Shown piece by piece: positions 1 to 6,531 of a DNA stretch of 16,285 bases (positions are counted from its first letter, which is position 1; each line of letters starts with the position of its first letter). Below the pieces are notes generated by a model. That model had not been told where the DNA came from. It worked only from the letters and a program-made list of their open reading frames with translations, and searched no databases. The translations under genes and the position numbers were made by a program. The DNA comes from JAYVJM01 sp043769275 (GTDB lineage Bacteria; Pseudomonadota; Gammaproteobacteria; Pseudomonadales; UBA7239). Location of the stretch: positions 1 through 16,285 of the forward strand of contig JAYVJM010000040.1 in assembly GCA_043769275.1 (NCBI GenBank), given 5' to 3'.

Positions 1-2
1 TC

Positions 3-89
3 AATCCCTTCGCGCTTTGTCGGAAATTACTCATCAACGCATCGCGAGCCGCCTATGCAGAACTTCAGCAATTTAGCGCGGCTGCGTAA
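3..89 (+). CDS. Possible 3' end of an unidentified gene (5' end outside window)
   Basis: The third forward frame is open from the window edge to a TAA at 87-89. It reads as an alanine-rich helical C-terminus (NPFALCRKLLINASRAAYAE, then LQQFSAAA). The composition looks protein-like, but only 28 codons are visible and a second frame is also open to about position 75, so this could be chance. I do not recognise the protein. It would be on the same strand as the tRNA genes, ending about 75 bases before their promoter. Confidence 0.25.
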   Translation, partial: NPFALCRKLLINASRAAYAELQQFSAAA

Positions 90-162
90 CATCAGTTCCT
101 AAGATGATTTGTATAACCGGAGGATATTTCTCTCCAAGGCTAACAGTTTTCGCCTAAAAACC

Positions 163-191
163 TTGACGCCCACTCCCGTCCTCCCTAGAAT
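163..191 (+). promoter_or_regulatory. Sigma-70 promoter of the tRNA-Glu/tRNA-Gly unit
   Basis: A -35 box TTGACG (163-168) and a -10 box TAGAAT (186-191) are separated by exactly 17 bases. The -10 is followed by a GC-rich discriminator (GCGCGC), the usual signature of stable-RNA promoters under stringent control. Transcription would start around 198, leaving a short leader before the tRNA at 217. Confidence 0.75.
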
Positions 192-216
192 GCGCGCTCT
201 CCAATTGGAGCGTCGC

Positions 217-292
217 GTCCCCTTCGTCTAGAGGCCTAGGACACTGCCCTTTCACGGCGGCGACAGGGGTTCGAATCCCCTAGGGGACGCCA
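217..292 (+). tRNA. tRNA-Glu (anticodon TTC)
   Basis: A 76-nt cloverleaf with encoded CCA. The acceptor stem GTCCCCT (217-223) pairs with AGGGGAC (282-288), with discriminator G289 and CCA at 290-292. The anticodon loop CTTTCAC (249-255) carries anticodon TTC at 251-253, and the T-arm holds the standard GTTCGAATC. The sequence is very close to the E. coli tRNA-Glu as I recall it. It lies 11 bases before a tRNA-Gly, so the two are surely one transcript. Confidence 0.97.
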
Positions 293-303
293 TTTTTAAA
301 CAG

Positions 304-379
<76 letters not shown>

Positions 380-428
380 AATTTTTCATCCGCACCACCT
401 CCAGCCAAACTCTTTTAATGCTTTGTCC

Positions 429-450
429 ATCGGGGAATTCACTACCCGAT
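429..450 (+). other. Hairpin between the tRNA unit and the ABC exporter operon
   Basis: ATCGGG (429-434) pairs with CCCGAT (445-450) around a 10-nt loop. There is no run of T after it, so it is at best a weak terminator or processing signal for the tRNA transcript. Confidence 0.3.
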
Positions 451-465
451 ATCCTGCTATGACCG

Positions 466-474
466 TGGCATAAT
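466..474 (+). promoter_or_regulatory. Possible extended -10 promoter for the yadG operon
   Basis: TGGCATAAT fits the extended -10 pattern TGnTATAAT with one mismatch. No good -35 is seen 16-18 bases upstream. A start of transcription near 481 would give a leader of about 20 bases to the ATG at 503. It is offered because no better promoter is visible in the 123-bp gap. Confidence 0.35.
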
Positions 475-502
475 TTGAATCCGATAATAAATCTATGAGT
501 TC

Positions 503-1450
503 ATGATGGACTACGCTTTATCAATTCGAAACCTGTATAAGACTTACGCCAATAACCATATCGCCCTACAGGGCATTGATCTTAATGTTGCGCAAGGCGA
601 TTTTTTTGCTCTCCTTGGCCCTAATGGAGCAGGAAAATCTACGCTCATTGGCGTTTTATCTTCTTTGGTGCGAAAAACATCCGGCAAAGTCAATATATTC
701 GGCCTCGATATTGACAGCCACTTTGCGCAAGCGCGAAAACATCTCGGCATCGTGCCGCAAGAATTCAACTTCGGCCAATTTGAAAAAATACTGGATATCC
801 TCATTACGCAAGCAGGCTACTATGGCCTGCCCTATTCCCTTGCACGCGAACGCAGCGAGCGGTACTTAAAAAAACTCGGGCTATGGGAAAAGCGTGCGCA
901 ACCTGCGCGTACGCTTTCAGGCGGCATGAAGCGCCGCTTGATGATTGCGCGTGCATTGGTACATGAGCCACGCATGCTGATACTGGACGAACCCACCGCA
1001 GGCGTAGATATCGAACTACGTCGATCCATGTGGGAGTTTTTACAGGAAATCAATCGCGCTGGTACAACAATTATTCTCACCACGCACTATCTGGAAGAAG
1101 CAGAAAATCTTTGCCGTAATATTGCCATTATTAATCATGGGAAAATTATCGAAAACACGTCCATGCGAAAACTATTGACGCAACTGGATCGAGAAACGTT
1201 GATACTTGATCTCGCCACACCCATTCACGAAGTTCCTATACTGCCGGACATCATTGTCACGCGCCCAGAACCGCAGGTATTGGAGGTTGAAATAAAACGC
1301 GGCACAGACCTGAACTATTTATTTCAGTTACTTAGCGCACGCAACATTCACGTCACCAGTATGCGTAATAAATCTAACCGACTAGAAGAATTATTTGTGA
1401 AGCTATTAAACACTCCAGCCGACATGCGCGTCTTGGGAGAAAAACCATGA
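503..1450 (+). CDS. yadG: ABC-2 type exporter ATP-binding protein (YadG-like)
   Basis: A 315-residue cytoplasmic ATPase that powers an ABC-2 type exporter together with the permease encoded next. Walker A GPNGAGKST is at residues 39-47, the Q-loop glutamine near 86, the signature LSGGM at 138-142, Walker B with catalytic Glu (MLILDEP) at 158-164 and the switch His at 195 (TTHY). A C-terminal extension of about 100 residues follows the nucleotide-binding domain, as in the YadG/CcmA-like group. Length agrees with E. coli YadG (about 308 residues). The start is an ATG-ATG pair, so 506 is equally possible; no clear Shine-Dalgarno is seen. The stop overlaps the next start by ATGA, implying translational coupling. 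The exported substrate is unknown for this family. Confidence 0.93.
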   Translation: MMDYALSIRNLYKTYANNHIALQGIDLNVAQGDFFALLGPNGAGKSTLIGVLSSLVRKTSGKVNIFGLDIDSHFAQARKHLGIVPQEFNFGQFEKILDILITQAGYYGLPYSLARERSERYLKKLGLWEKRAQPARTLSGGMKRRLMIARALVHEPRMLILDEPTAGVDIELRRSMWEFLQEINRAGTTIILTTHYLEEAENLCRNIAIINHGKIIENTSMRKLLTQLDRETLILDLATPIHEVPILPDIIVTRPEPQVLEVEIKRGTDLNYLFQLLSARNIHVTSMRNKSNRLEELFVKLLNTPADMRVLGEKP

Positions 1451-2220
1451 ATGCCGCTGAGCTATACATTGCCTTTCAAACCATCTTAGTAAAAGAAATT
1501 CGACGCTTCACGCGAATTTGGGCGCAAACGTTATTGCCGCCAGCCATCACAACCGGCTTGTATTTTGTTATTTTTGGCACGCTGATTGGGAAACGCATAG
1601 GCAGCATGGGCGGGATTGATTACATCCAATTTGTTGTACCCGGCCTTATCATGATGGCAGTTATCACGAGTGCTTACGGCAATGTAGTATCATCATTTTT
1701 TGGCAACAAATTTCAGCACAGCATCGAAGAGTTATTGGTAGCGCCTGTACCTAACTGGATTATTCTTGTGGGCTATGTTGCCGGCGGCGTAGCGCGAGGT
1801 ATTTGTATTGGTGTGGTGGTGACATTGCTGTCATTATTTTTCACCGACATGCACGTACAGCACTGGGGCGTGACGATAGCGGTTGTTACACTCACAGCCA
1901 TACTCTTCTCTCTAGCTGGGTTAATCAACGCTATTTACGCTAAAAGTTTTGATGATATTTCCATTATCCCAACCTTTGTGCTTACGCCGCTCACTTACCT
2001 CGGCGGCGTGTTTTACTCCATCGAGTTATTGCCTGTTTTTTGGCAGTATGTTTCAAAAGCAAACCCTATTTTTTATATGGTTAACGCCTTCCGCTACGGC
2101 GTACTAGGAACTAGTGATGTTCACATGACATCAGCCATCACAATGATTTGCATTTTTATCGCTTTGGCTGCTGTATTTTCTCTGCACCTTCTTAACAAAA
2201 GCGGTGGTTTGCGCAATTAG
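1447..2220 (+). CDS. yadH: ABC-2 type exporter permease (YadH-like)
   Basis: A 257-residue inner-membrane protein with about six hydrophobic segments (roughly residues 30-50, 60-82, 103-130, 138-165, 172-195 and 228-250) and the ABC-2 permease signature region near 175-220 (FDDISIIPTFVLTPLTYLGG, then NPIFYMVNAFRYG). Length and sequence match E. coli YadH as I recall it. It pairs with the ATPase upstream, overlapping it by four bases (ATGA), and a good Shine-Dalgarno GGGAG sits at 1435-1439 inside the end of that gene. The transported molecule is not known; lipids, polysaccharides or drugs are the usual guesses for ABC-2 exporters. It forms one transcription unit with the genes on both sides. 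Confidence 0.93.
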   Translation: MNAAELYIAFQTILVKEIRRFTRIWAQTLLPPAITTGLYFVIFGTLIGKRIGSMGGIDYIQFVVPGLIMMAVITSAYGNVVSSFFGNKFQHSIEELLVAPVPNWIILVGYVAGGVARGICIGVVVTLLSLFFTDMHVQHWGVTIAVVTLTAILFSLAGLINAIYAKSFDDISIIPTFVLTPLTYLGGVFYSIELLPVFWQYVSKANPIFYMVNAFRYGVLGTSDVHMTSAITMICIFIALAAVFSLHLLNKSGGLRN

Positions 2221-2244
2221 ACCATCAACCATAAACGGAACAGC

Positions 2245-3066
2245 ATGATTGATTACAGTACACTGCCGCTAGGAAAACAAAGTGCATATTGTGACCACTA
2301 CGCACCGGCTTTGCTTGTACCCGTTGCACGCAAACAAACGCGTGATGATTTTTTGGCAAATCAGCCACTGCCGTTTCACGGGGCAGATTACTGGACAGCG
2401 TATGAAATATCCTGGCTGAACTCGAAAGGCAAACCACATGTTGCTTGCGGGATTTTTTCCTATAACGCACTGTCGCCAAATATTGTTGAGTCCAAATCGC
2501 TCAAATTATATTTAAACTCGCTCAACCAAACGCAATTTAACAGTATTCCTGAACTGCAAAAAACCATTGAGCGTGATTTAACGCAGTGCGTGCAACACCC
2601 TGTGGCTATTGAATTATTGTCTGTCAATGATTCGCGACTGCAAACGCAAATCTGGCCGGATATGTGTCTGGACGATCTTGATGTCGCCATTACCCACTAC
2701 ACGCCACAAGCCAATTTGCTGCATACGAACTCACAACAACACAAACGAGAATCACTGGTCAGCCATTTATTGCGTAGCAACTGCCCTGTCACCGGCCAGC
2801 CAGATTGGGCCAGCGTGCGTATTGCTTATCAGGGCGCAGCCATACAGCACGAAAGTTTACTGCACTATATCTGTTCATTTCGACTGCATCAAGGTTTTCA
2901 CGAACAATGTATTGAGCGCATGTTTTGTGACATATCCGAACACTGCAAACCTGCAACACTCACGATTGAAGGCCGCTTCACACGAAGAGGAGGGCTAGAC
3001 ATCAACCCATTTCGCTCAAGCGAAACCAACGCACCCATAAACAGCACGAGGTTAGCGAGGCAATGA
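2245..3066 (+). CDS. queF: NADPH-dependent 7-cyano-7-deazaguanine reductase QueF
   Basis: Reduces the nitrile preQ0 to the amine preQ1 with two NADPH, a late step of queuosine synthesis for tRNA wobble position 34. The protein has 273 residues, the long bimodular (E. coli type) form. The NADPH-binding motif with SKSLKLYLNS lies at residues 83-92, the catalytic Cys at 180 in SNCPVTGQPDW with the partner Asp at 187, and the substrate-binding His-Glu at 219-220 in FHEQC. The C-terminus RRGGLDINP..S..N matches the family well. The start ATG lies 24 bases after the permease stop with a weak GGAA upstream. Its stop overlaps the start of the next gene by ATGA. No preQ1 riboswitch is visible; the gene sits inside the operon. 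Confidence 0.96.
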   Translation: MIDYSTLPLGKQSAYCDHYAPALLVPVARKQTRDDFLANQPLPFHGADYWTAYEISWLNSKGKPHVACGIFSYNALSPNIVESKSLKLYLNSLNQTQFNSIPELQKTIERDLTQCVQHPVAIELLSVNDSRLQTQIWPDMCLDDLDVAITHYTPQANLLHTNSQQHKRESLVSHLLRSNCPVTGQPDWASVRIAYQGAAIQHESLLHYICSFRLHQGFHEQCIERMFCDISEHCKPATLTIEGRFTRRGGLDINPFRSSETNAPINSTRLARQ

Positions 3067-4088
3067 CACGTTATATTCTGCGGCGCTTGTTGCTCACCAT
3101 TCCTACACTTCTGGGTATTACTCTGCTGGTATTTTCACTTACCCGTTTTGTGCCAGGCGGCCCGATAGAGCGCATGATAACGGCCGCACAACTCACCGGC
3201 AGCGAGGGCAGCGCAAACATGAAGCGCGATGCCGCCAGCTCCAGCATGCTCTCAGATGCTCAACTCGCCGACCTGCGCGCCTATTATGGTTTCGACAAGC
3301 CAATTTTGCTCAGTTATTTCAATTGGTTGACACGTATTGCGCACTTCGATCTTGGGCTATCTACTCGCTACAACGAGCCAGTATGGGACTTGATCGTTTC
3401 TCGCATGCCCATTTCTCTTTTTTACGGCAGCATTACCCTGCTGCTCACTTACAGCATTTGCATACCGCTGGGTATTGCAAAAGCCTTGCGGCATAGCAGC
3501 CGCTTCGATCACTGGACATCCGCCTTGGTGTTTTTAGGTTACGCCATACCCAACTACGTACTCGGCATAATTTTAATTGCCGTATTCGCAGCGTACTGGG
3601 ATATTTTCCCATTGGGCGGCTTCATAAGCGACGACTTTGATGACTTAAGTACGGGCGAAAAATTTCGCGATATTTTAAATCATGCCACCTTGCCGATTAT
3701 TACTTACATGGCCGGCAGCCTAGCCGTCACCACGATGGTGATGAAAAACAGCCTACTGGAAAATATCGCCAGCGACTATGTGCGTACTGCAATAGCCAAA
3801 GGCCTGACCTTTAAACAAGCCATATTCCGACACGCATTACGCAACAGCCTCATCCCGCTTGCCACCTCGTTTGGGCAAGCCATTGGCATCGTATTAGCTG
3901 GTTCATTTTTGGTTGAAACCATTTTCAATATCGACGGCATGGGTCTGCTTGGCTACGACTCACTGGTTGAGCGAGACTATCCCATTGTGATGGGGCTGTT
4001 ATTTATTTCCTCAGTGTTATTTTTGATCGGCAACATTTTGTCTGACATTTGCGTGGCGATAATTGATCCGCGAGTAAAATTCGAGTAA
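3063..4088 (+). CDS. yejB: Peptide-type ABC transporter permease (YejB/DppB family), apparently orphan
   Basis: A 341-residue inner-membrane permease of the DppB/OppB importer family, closest in feel to E. coli YejB (peptide and microcin C uptake). It starts with the typical RRLLLTIPTLLGITLLVF membrane segment (residues 7-24), followed by a periplasmic loop, then further segments near 119-140, 152-178, 207-227, 268-285 and 307-333. The cytoplasmic EAA loop that docks the ATPase is at about 238-261 (RTAIAKGLTF..A.FRHALRN). The C-terminus DIxxxxIDPRVKFE matches YejB. Its ATG overlaps the queF stop by four bases, so translation is probably coupled. The expected yejA, yejE and yejF partners are not in the window: the next gene is yciB. 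The ATPase at the operon start belongs to a different ABC class. Confidence 0.9.
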   Translation: MTRYILRRLLLTIPTLLGITLLVFSLTRFVPGGPIERMITAAQLTGSEGSANMKRDAASSSMLSDAQLADLRAYYGFDKPILLSYFNWLTRIAHFDLGLSTRYNEPVWDLIVSRMPISLFYGSITLLLTYSICIPLGIAKALRHSSRFDHWTSALVFLGYAIPNYVLGIILIAVFAAYWDIFPLGGFISDDFDDLSTGEKFRDILNHATLPIITYMAGSLAVTTMVMKNSLLENIASDYVRTAIAKGLTFKQAIFRHALRNSLIPLATSFGQAIGIVLAGSFLVETIFNIDGMGLLGYDSLVERDYPIVMGLLFISSVLFLIGNILSDICVAIIDPRVKFE

Positions 4089-4197
4089 CCGATGCAATAA
4101 TCTGGCATTACGGCATTGCTCATTCAACAACGCCAAGCAAGAACTGCAACAGCAACTAAAAGCCGGAAAAGCACCACTTTCCAACAGCGCGGTGTAA
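4078..4197 (+). other. Gap after yejB with a coding-like open stretch lacking a start
   Basis: The 179 bases between yejB (stop 4088) and yciB (start 4268) contain no recognised gene. The +1 frame relative to yejB is open from 4078 to a TAA at 4195-4197 and its end reads like a helical C-terminus (AKQELQQQLKAGKAPLSNSA, then V). No ATG, GTG or TTG in the frame gives a convincing start. It may be a decayed gene end or chance. Confidence 0.2.
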
Positions 4198-4227
4198 CGA
4201 TGACGCACGATTATCCACCGACTCATG

Positions 4228-4233
4228 TAGAAT
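4228..4233 (+). promoter_or_regulatory. Possible -10 box for the yciB operon
   Basis: TAGAAT, identical to the -10 of the tRNA promoter in this window. No convincing -35 lies at 16-18 bases; ATGACG at 4200-4205 is 22 bases away. If used, transcription starts near 4240, which would exclude the upstream ATG at 4232 and favour 4268 as the yciB start. Confidence 0.3.
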
Positions 4234-4267
4234 GCCAACCTTTCATTTCAATACCGTTATTTTTGCC

Positions 4268-4852
4268 ATGCTGCAATTACTTGAACTCATACCGTTAATC
4301 GCTTTTTTTCTCGCTTATCACGCGAAAGGCGATGTGCTGGATATCTTTGGCTTCCACTACGAATTTGATGGCATTTACAGTGCAACCGCTGTATTGATGC
4401 TTGCCACAATTTTGCAGGTGTTGCTGGTTTGGCTTATCAAGCGAAAAGTTGAAAAGCGCATGCTATGGCTACTAGCCAGCGTATTACTGTTTGGTTCGGC
4501 GACTTTGCTTTTACATAATCAGTTGTTTATCCAATGGAAACCAACCGTATTTAACTGGGTGCTGGCGGCGGTATTACTAGGGAGCCATTTATTCACAAGC
4601 AAAAATATAGTGCAGCGCTTGATTGGCCAACAACTGTCTTTGCCAAGTGAAATATGTACTCGTTTGACGTTTGTATGGTGTGCTTATTTTTTTATTGTGG
4701 GTGTATTAAATTTGGTCGTGGCGTACCAATTCTCACAAGAGACGTGGGTCAATTACAAACTCTGGAGCGCGATTGTCTTTACAATTTTGATTTCCGTAGT
4801 CACCGCCATTATGGTCGCTCCATATTTGAAAGATAAACCGAATCAAGAATGA
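4268..4852 (+). CDS. yciB: Inner-membrane septation protein A family (YciB/IspZ)
   Basis: A 194-residue polytopic membrane protein of the YciB/IspA septation family, which affects cell-envelope integrity and division and interacts with cell-shape machinery in E. coli. The start LLELIPLIAFFLAYH, the GIYSATAVLMLAT segment (about residues 36-48) and FNWVLAAVLLGSHL (about 98-111) are typical. The extra loop between the first two segments (about residues 19-35) is the form I recall from Pseudomonas. Five hydrophobic segments are visible. An in-frame ATG at 4232 would add 12 residues, but homologues begin at the chosen Met and a possible -10 overlaps 4232. It is the first gene of a long unit; yciI follows after 33 bases, as in many gammaproteobacteria. 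Confidence 0.9.
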   Translation: MLQLLELIPLIAFFLAYHAKGDVLDIFGFHYEFDGIYSATAVLMLATILQVLLVWLIKRKVEKRMLWLLASVLLFGSATLLLHNQLFIQWKPTVFNWVLAAVLLGSHLFTSKNIVQRLIGQQLSLPSEICTRLTFVWCAYFFIVGVLNLVVAYQFSQETWVNYKLWSAIVFTILISVVTAIMVAPYLKDKPNQE

Positions 4853-4885
4853 ACAGTCATTTTTTGTTGCCATTTGGATACTTCG

Positions 4886-5185
4886 ATGCTGTATAGCATT
4901 ACCGGCACTGATGTGCGCAATAGCCTTGAAAAACGCCTACTTGTGCGGTCGGCGCATTTGGCTAGACTGCAACGCTTGCAGAATGAAGGCCGCCTCTTGC
5001 TCGCAGGGCCTTTCCCCTCCATTGACTGCGAAGAGCCAGGCAGTGCGGGCTTCAGTGGGAGTTTAATTGTGGCGGAATTCAGCTCACTACAGGCCGCACA
5101 ACAATGGGCTGATGCAGACCCATATACACAAGCCGGCGTTTATCAAAACACCACAGTCAAACCTTTTAAAAAAGTGTTTCCTTGA
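4886..5185 (+). CDS. yciI: YciI-family protein
   Basis: A 99-residue cytoplasmic protein of the YciI/YCII ferredoxin-like fold. It matches E. coli YciI almost motif by motif: the MLY.I start, SLEKRL..R.AHL.RLQ.L at 14-32, the GRLL.AGP turn, the AGFSGS..VAEF region, QQWADADPY and the C-terminal VKPFKKVF. The conserved His (in AHLARL) and Asp (in ADADPY) form the putative active site of the family; the reaction is unknown. ATG 4886 is chosen over a TTG at 4874 because homologues begin MLY and a GGA (4876-4878) is well placed as ribosome site. Only one base separates its stop from the next ATG, so translation is coupled. Confidence 0.92.
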   Translation: MLYSITGTDVRNSLEKRLLVRSAHLARLQRLQNEGRLLLAGPFPSIDCEEPGSAGFSGSLIVAEFSSLQAAQQWADADPYTQAGVYQNTTVKPFKKVFP

Positions 5186-5186
5186 T

Positions 5187-5798
5187 ATGTTAAAAAAAAC
5201 CAGGACATCATTATTTGCTTTGTTTGCTACTACTATTTTGGACGCTTTATTGGGTACCGGAATTAGCGCACAGCCAACCCAATACATTACAGACAAGCTC
5301 TATGCACCGCTGCGCGCCGAAGAGGGGGAAAAAGGCAAAATCATCAATAACGATTTAATGAGTGGCGCGACTGTTACCGTACTCGAAAAAAACGAAAAAA
5401 CAGGCTACGCAAAAGTTCGTACAGCAGACAATCTCGAAGGCTGGATACGCCTGCAATACCTCAGTGTAGAGCCTGTTGCCCGCGTGGAGCTTGAGCAACT
5501 TAATAGCCAGTTCGCTAAACTACAAGCCGAAAAAACCCGCATAGCGAGCGAGCTTGTCGGCATTAAGCAAATGTATTCCTCACAAATTGATGTCCATCAG
5601 CGCAACGCTGAGTTAGTTAAACAAAACCAACTGTTGATTAGCGAAAAGGAGGTGCTGCAAATGGATAACGAGCGATTAAAAGATCGCAGCAGTCGCACAT
5701 GGTTTTTGTACGGAGGTTTTCTCGTGGCGATCAGTGCTTTAATTGCAGCGCTGATACCGCGTTTAAGTAAAAAGCGTCGAAATGATGGCTGGCTGTAA
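5187..5798 (+). CDS. SH3-domain membrane protein, TIGR04211/YgiM family
   Basis: A 203-residue protein with the layout of E. coli YgiM: a basic start with a signal segment (residues 1-28, cleavage probably after SAQ or nearby), a bacterial SH3 domain (about 31-95, with YITDKLYAPLRAEEG and the ending EGWIRLQYLS), a heptad-rich coiled coil (about 98-167), a transmembrane helix (about 171-191) and a short basic cytoplasmic tail. The SH3 domain should sit in the periplasm, probably contacting peptidoglycan. The exact role is unknown. A longer in-frame start at 5067 would lie deep within yciI and is rejected. It is the third gene of the yciB-yciI unit, which makes an envelope or division-linked job reasonable (inference). 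Confidence 0.88.
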   Translation: MLKKTRTSLFALFATTILDALLGTGISAQPTQYITDKLYAPLRAEEGEKGKIINNDLMSGATVTVLEKNEKTGYAKVRTADNLEGWIRLQYLSVEPVARVELEQLNSQFAKLQAEKTRIASELVGIKQMYSSQIDVHQRNAELVKQNQLLISEKEVLQMDNERLKDRSSRTWFLYGGFLVAISALIAALIPRLSKKRRNDGWL

Positions 5799-5810
5799 AT
5801 TACGTGCTGC

Positions 5811-5828
5811 AAACTGTGGCCACAGTTT
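5811..5828 (+). terminator. Palindromic hairpin with T-run between SH3 gene and cyclophilin gene
   Basis: AAACTGTGG at 5811-5819 and CCACAGTTT at 5820-5828 form a perfect 18-bp palindrome. As RNA it gives a 7-bp stem with a GGCC loop, followed by a T-rich run (six T from 5826, then TATAAT). This fits a short intrinsic terminator or attenuator splitting the block in two. Being palindromic, it could also be a protein-binding operator. Confidence 0.45.
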
Positions 5829-5850
5829 TTTATAATGTAGGAGTGCTCAC

Positions 5851-6531
5851 ATGAAAAAATTTATATTGACACCCTTCCTCATGCTGGCGGCAACCACTCT
5901 ATTTGCTGGAGGTGCTGGCTTGGTGCAAAAAACATCACTCCCGAAAGCCACTTCTGTCACGCAGAAACCAACAGCACCAGACAACTTGGTTGTATTAAAA
6001 ACGAATGCTGGCGACATTACTGTTGAGCTTGCGCCTCAAGCGGCACCACAAACCGTGGCTAACTTTCAGCGTTATGTGCAAGAAGGTTTTTACACCCAGA
6101 CAATCTGCCATCGCGTAATTCCTAGCTTTATGATTCAGTGCGGCGGCTTTGAAAAACGTCTGCACGAAAAGCCTACGCATAAACCCATTAAAAATGAAGC
6201 TCGCAACGGGCTAAAAAACCTGCGCGGCACTATTGCAATGGCTCGCACCAGTGAGCCAGACAGTGCCACAGCGCAATTTTTTATCAACCTTGCAGATAAT
6301 GCCTTTCTTGATAGCTCTGCTGGACAGCCAGGCTATACGGTATTTGGGAAAGTGGAAGGCATGGACGTGGTTGATAAAATCGCAGCCGAACCAACGCATA
6401 CAGTGGGTATGTACGCTGATGTGCCGGTGAACGACGTAGTGATTTTAAGTGCCGCAGGCTCGCCCGAAAAAAAACCGCTTGCAACTAAAACGGCACCTAT
6501 AAGCAAAAAGAACACGCCGACAAAACCGTGA
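5851..6531 (+). CDS. ppiA: Periplasmic cyclophilin-type peptidyl-prolyl isomerase (PpiA-like)
   Basis: A 226-residue protein with a signal peptide (residues 1 to about 20, MKKFILTPFLMLAATTLFAG), a linker rich in Lys/Pro/Thr to about 44, and a cyclophilin domain (45-201). The catalytic Arg is R88 in HRVIPSFMIQ, with the conserved region SATAQFFINLADNAFLD at 138-154 and the VFGKVEGMDVVDKI block. It is close to E. coli PpiA and would speed proline isomerisation during folding in the periplasm. Odd points: Cys86 and Cys97 replace the usual Phe and Gly next to the active site, and a 25-residue basic Lys/Thr/Pro tail follows the domain. A clear ribosome site TAGGAG (5838-5843) precedes the ATG. Its TGA overlaps the GTG start of pdxJ by GTGA. 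Confidence 0.92.
   Translation: MKKFILTPFLMLAATTLFAGGAGLVQKTSLPKATSVTQKPTAPDNLVVLKTNAGDITVELAPQAAPQTVANFQRYVQEGFYTQTICHRVIPSFMIQCGGFEKRLHEKPTHKPIKNEARNGLKNLRGTIAMARTSEPDSATAQFFINLADNAFLDSSAGQPGYTVFGKVEGMDVVDKIAAEPTHTVGMYADVPVNDVVILSAAGSPEKKPLATKTAPISKKNTPTKP

Noticed and set aside
503..4088. The ATPase, permease and YejB-like protein forming a single transporter
   Set aside because: The first two are an ABC-2 exporter pair; YejB is a DppB-type importer permease with a different coupling motif (EAA loop), so they do not belong to one complex.
4232..4267. ATG at 4232 as the yciB start
   Set aside because: Homologues start at the Met of MLQLLELIPL (4268), and a possible -10 box overlaps 4232.
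4874..4885. TTG start of yciI
   Set aside because: Homologues start MLY, and ATG 4886 has a fitting GGA upstream.
5831..5836. Perfect TATAAT as promoter for the cyclophilin gene
   Set aside because: The transcript would start within the ribosome site at 5838-5843, and no good -35 lies at 16-18 bases. More likely part of the T-rich tail of the palindrome.
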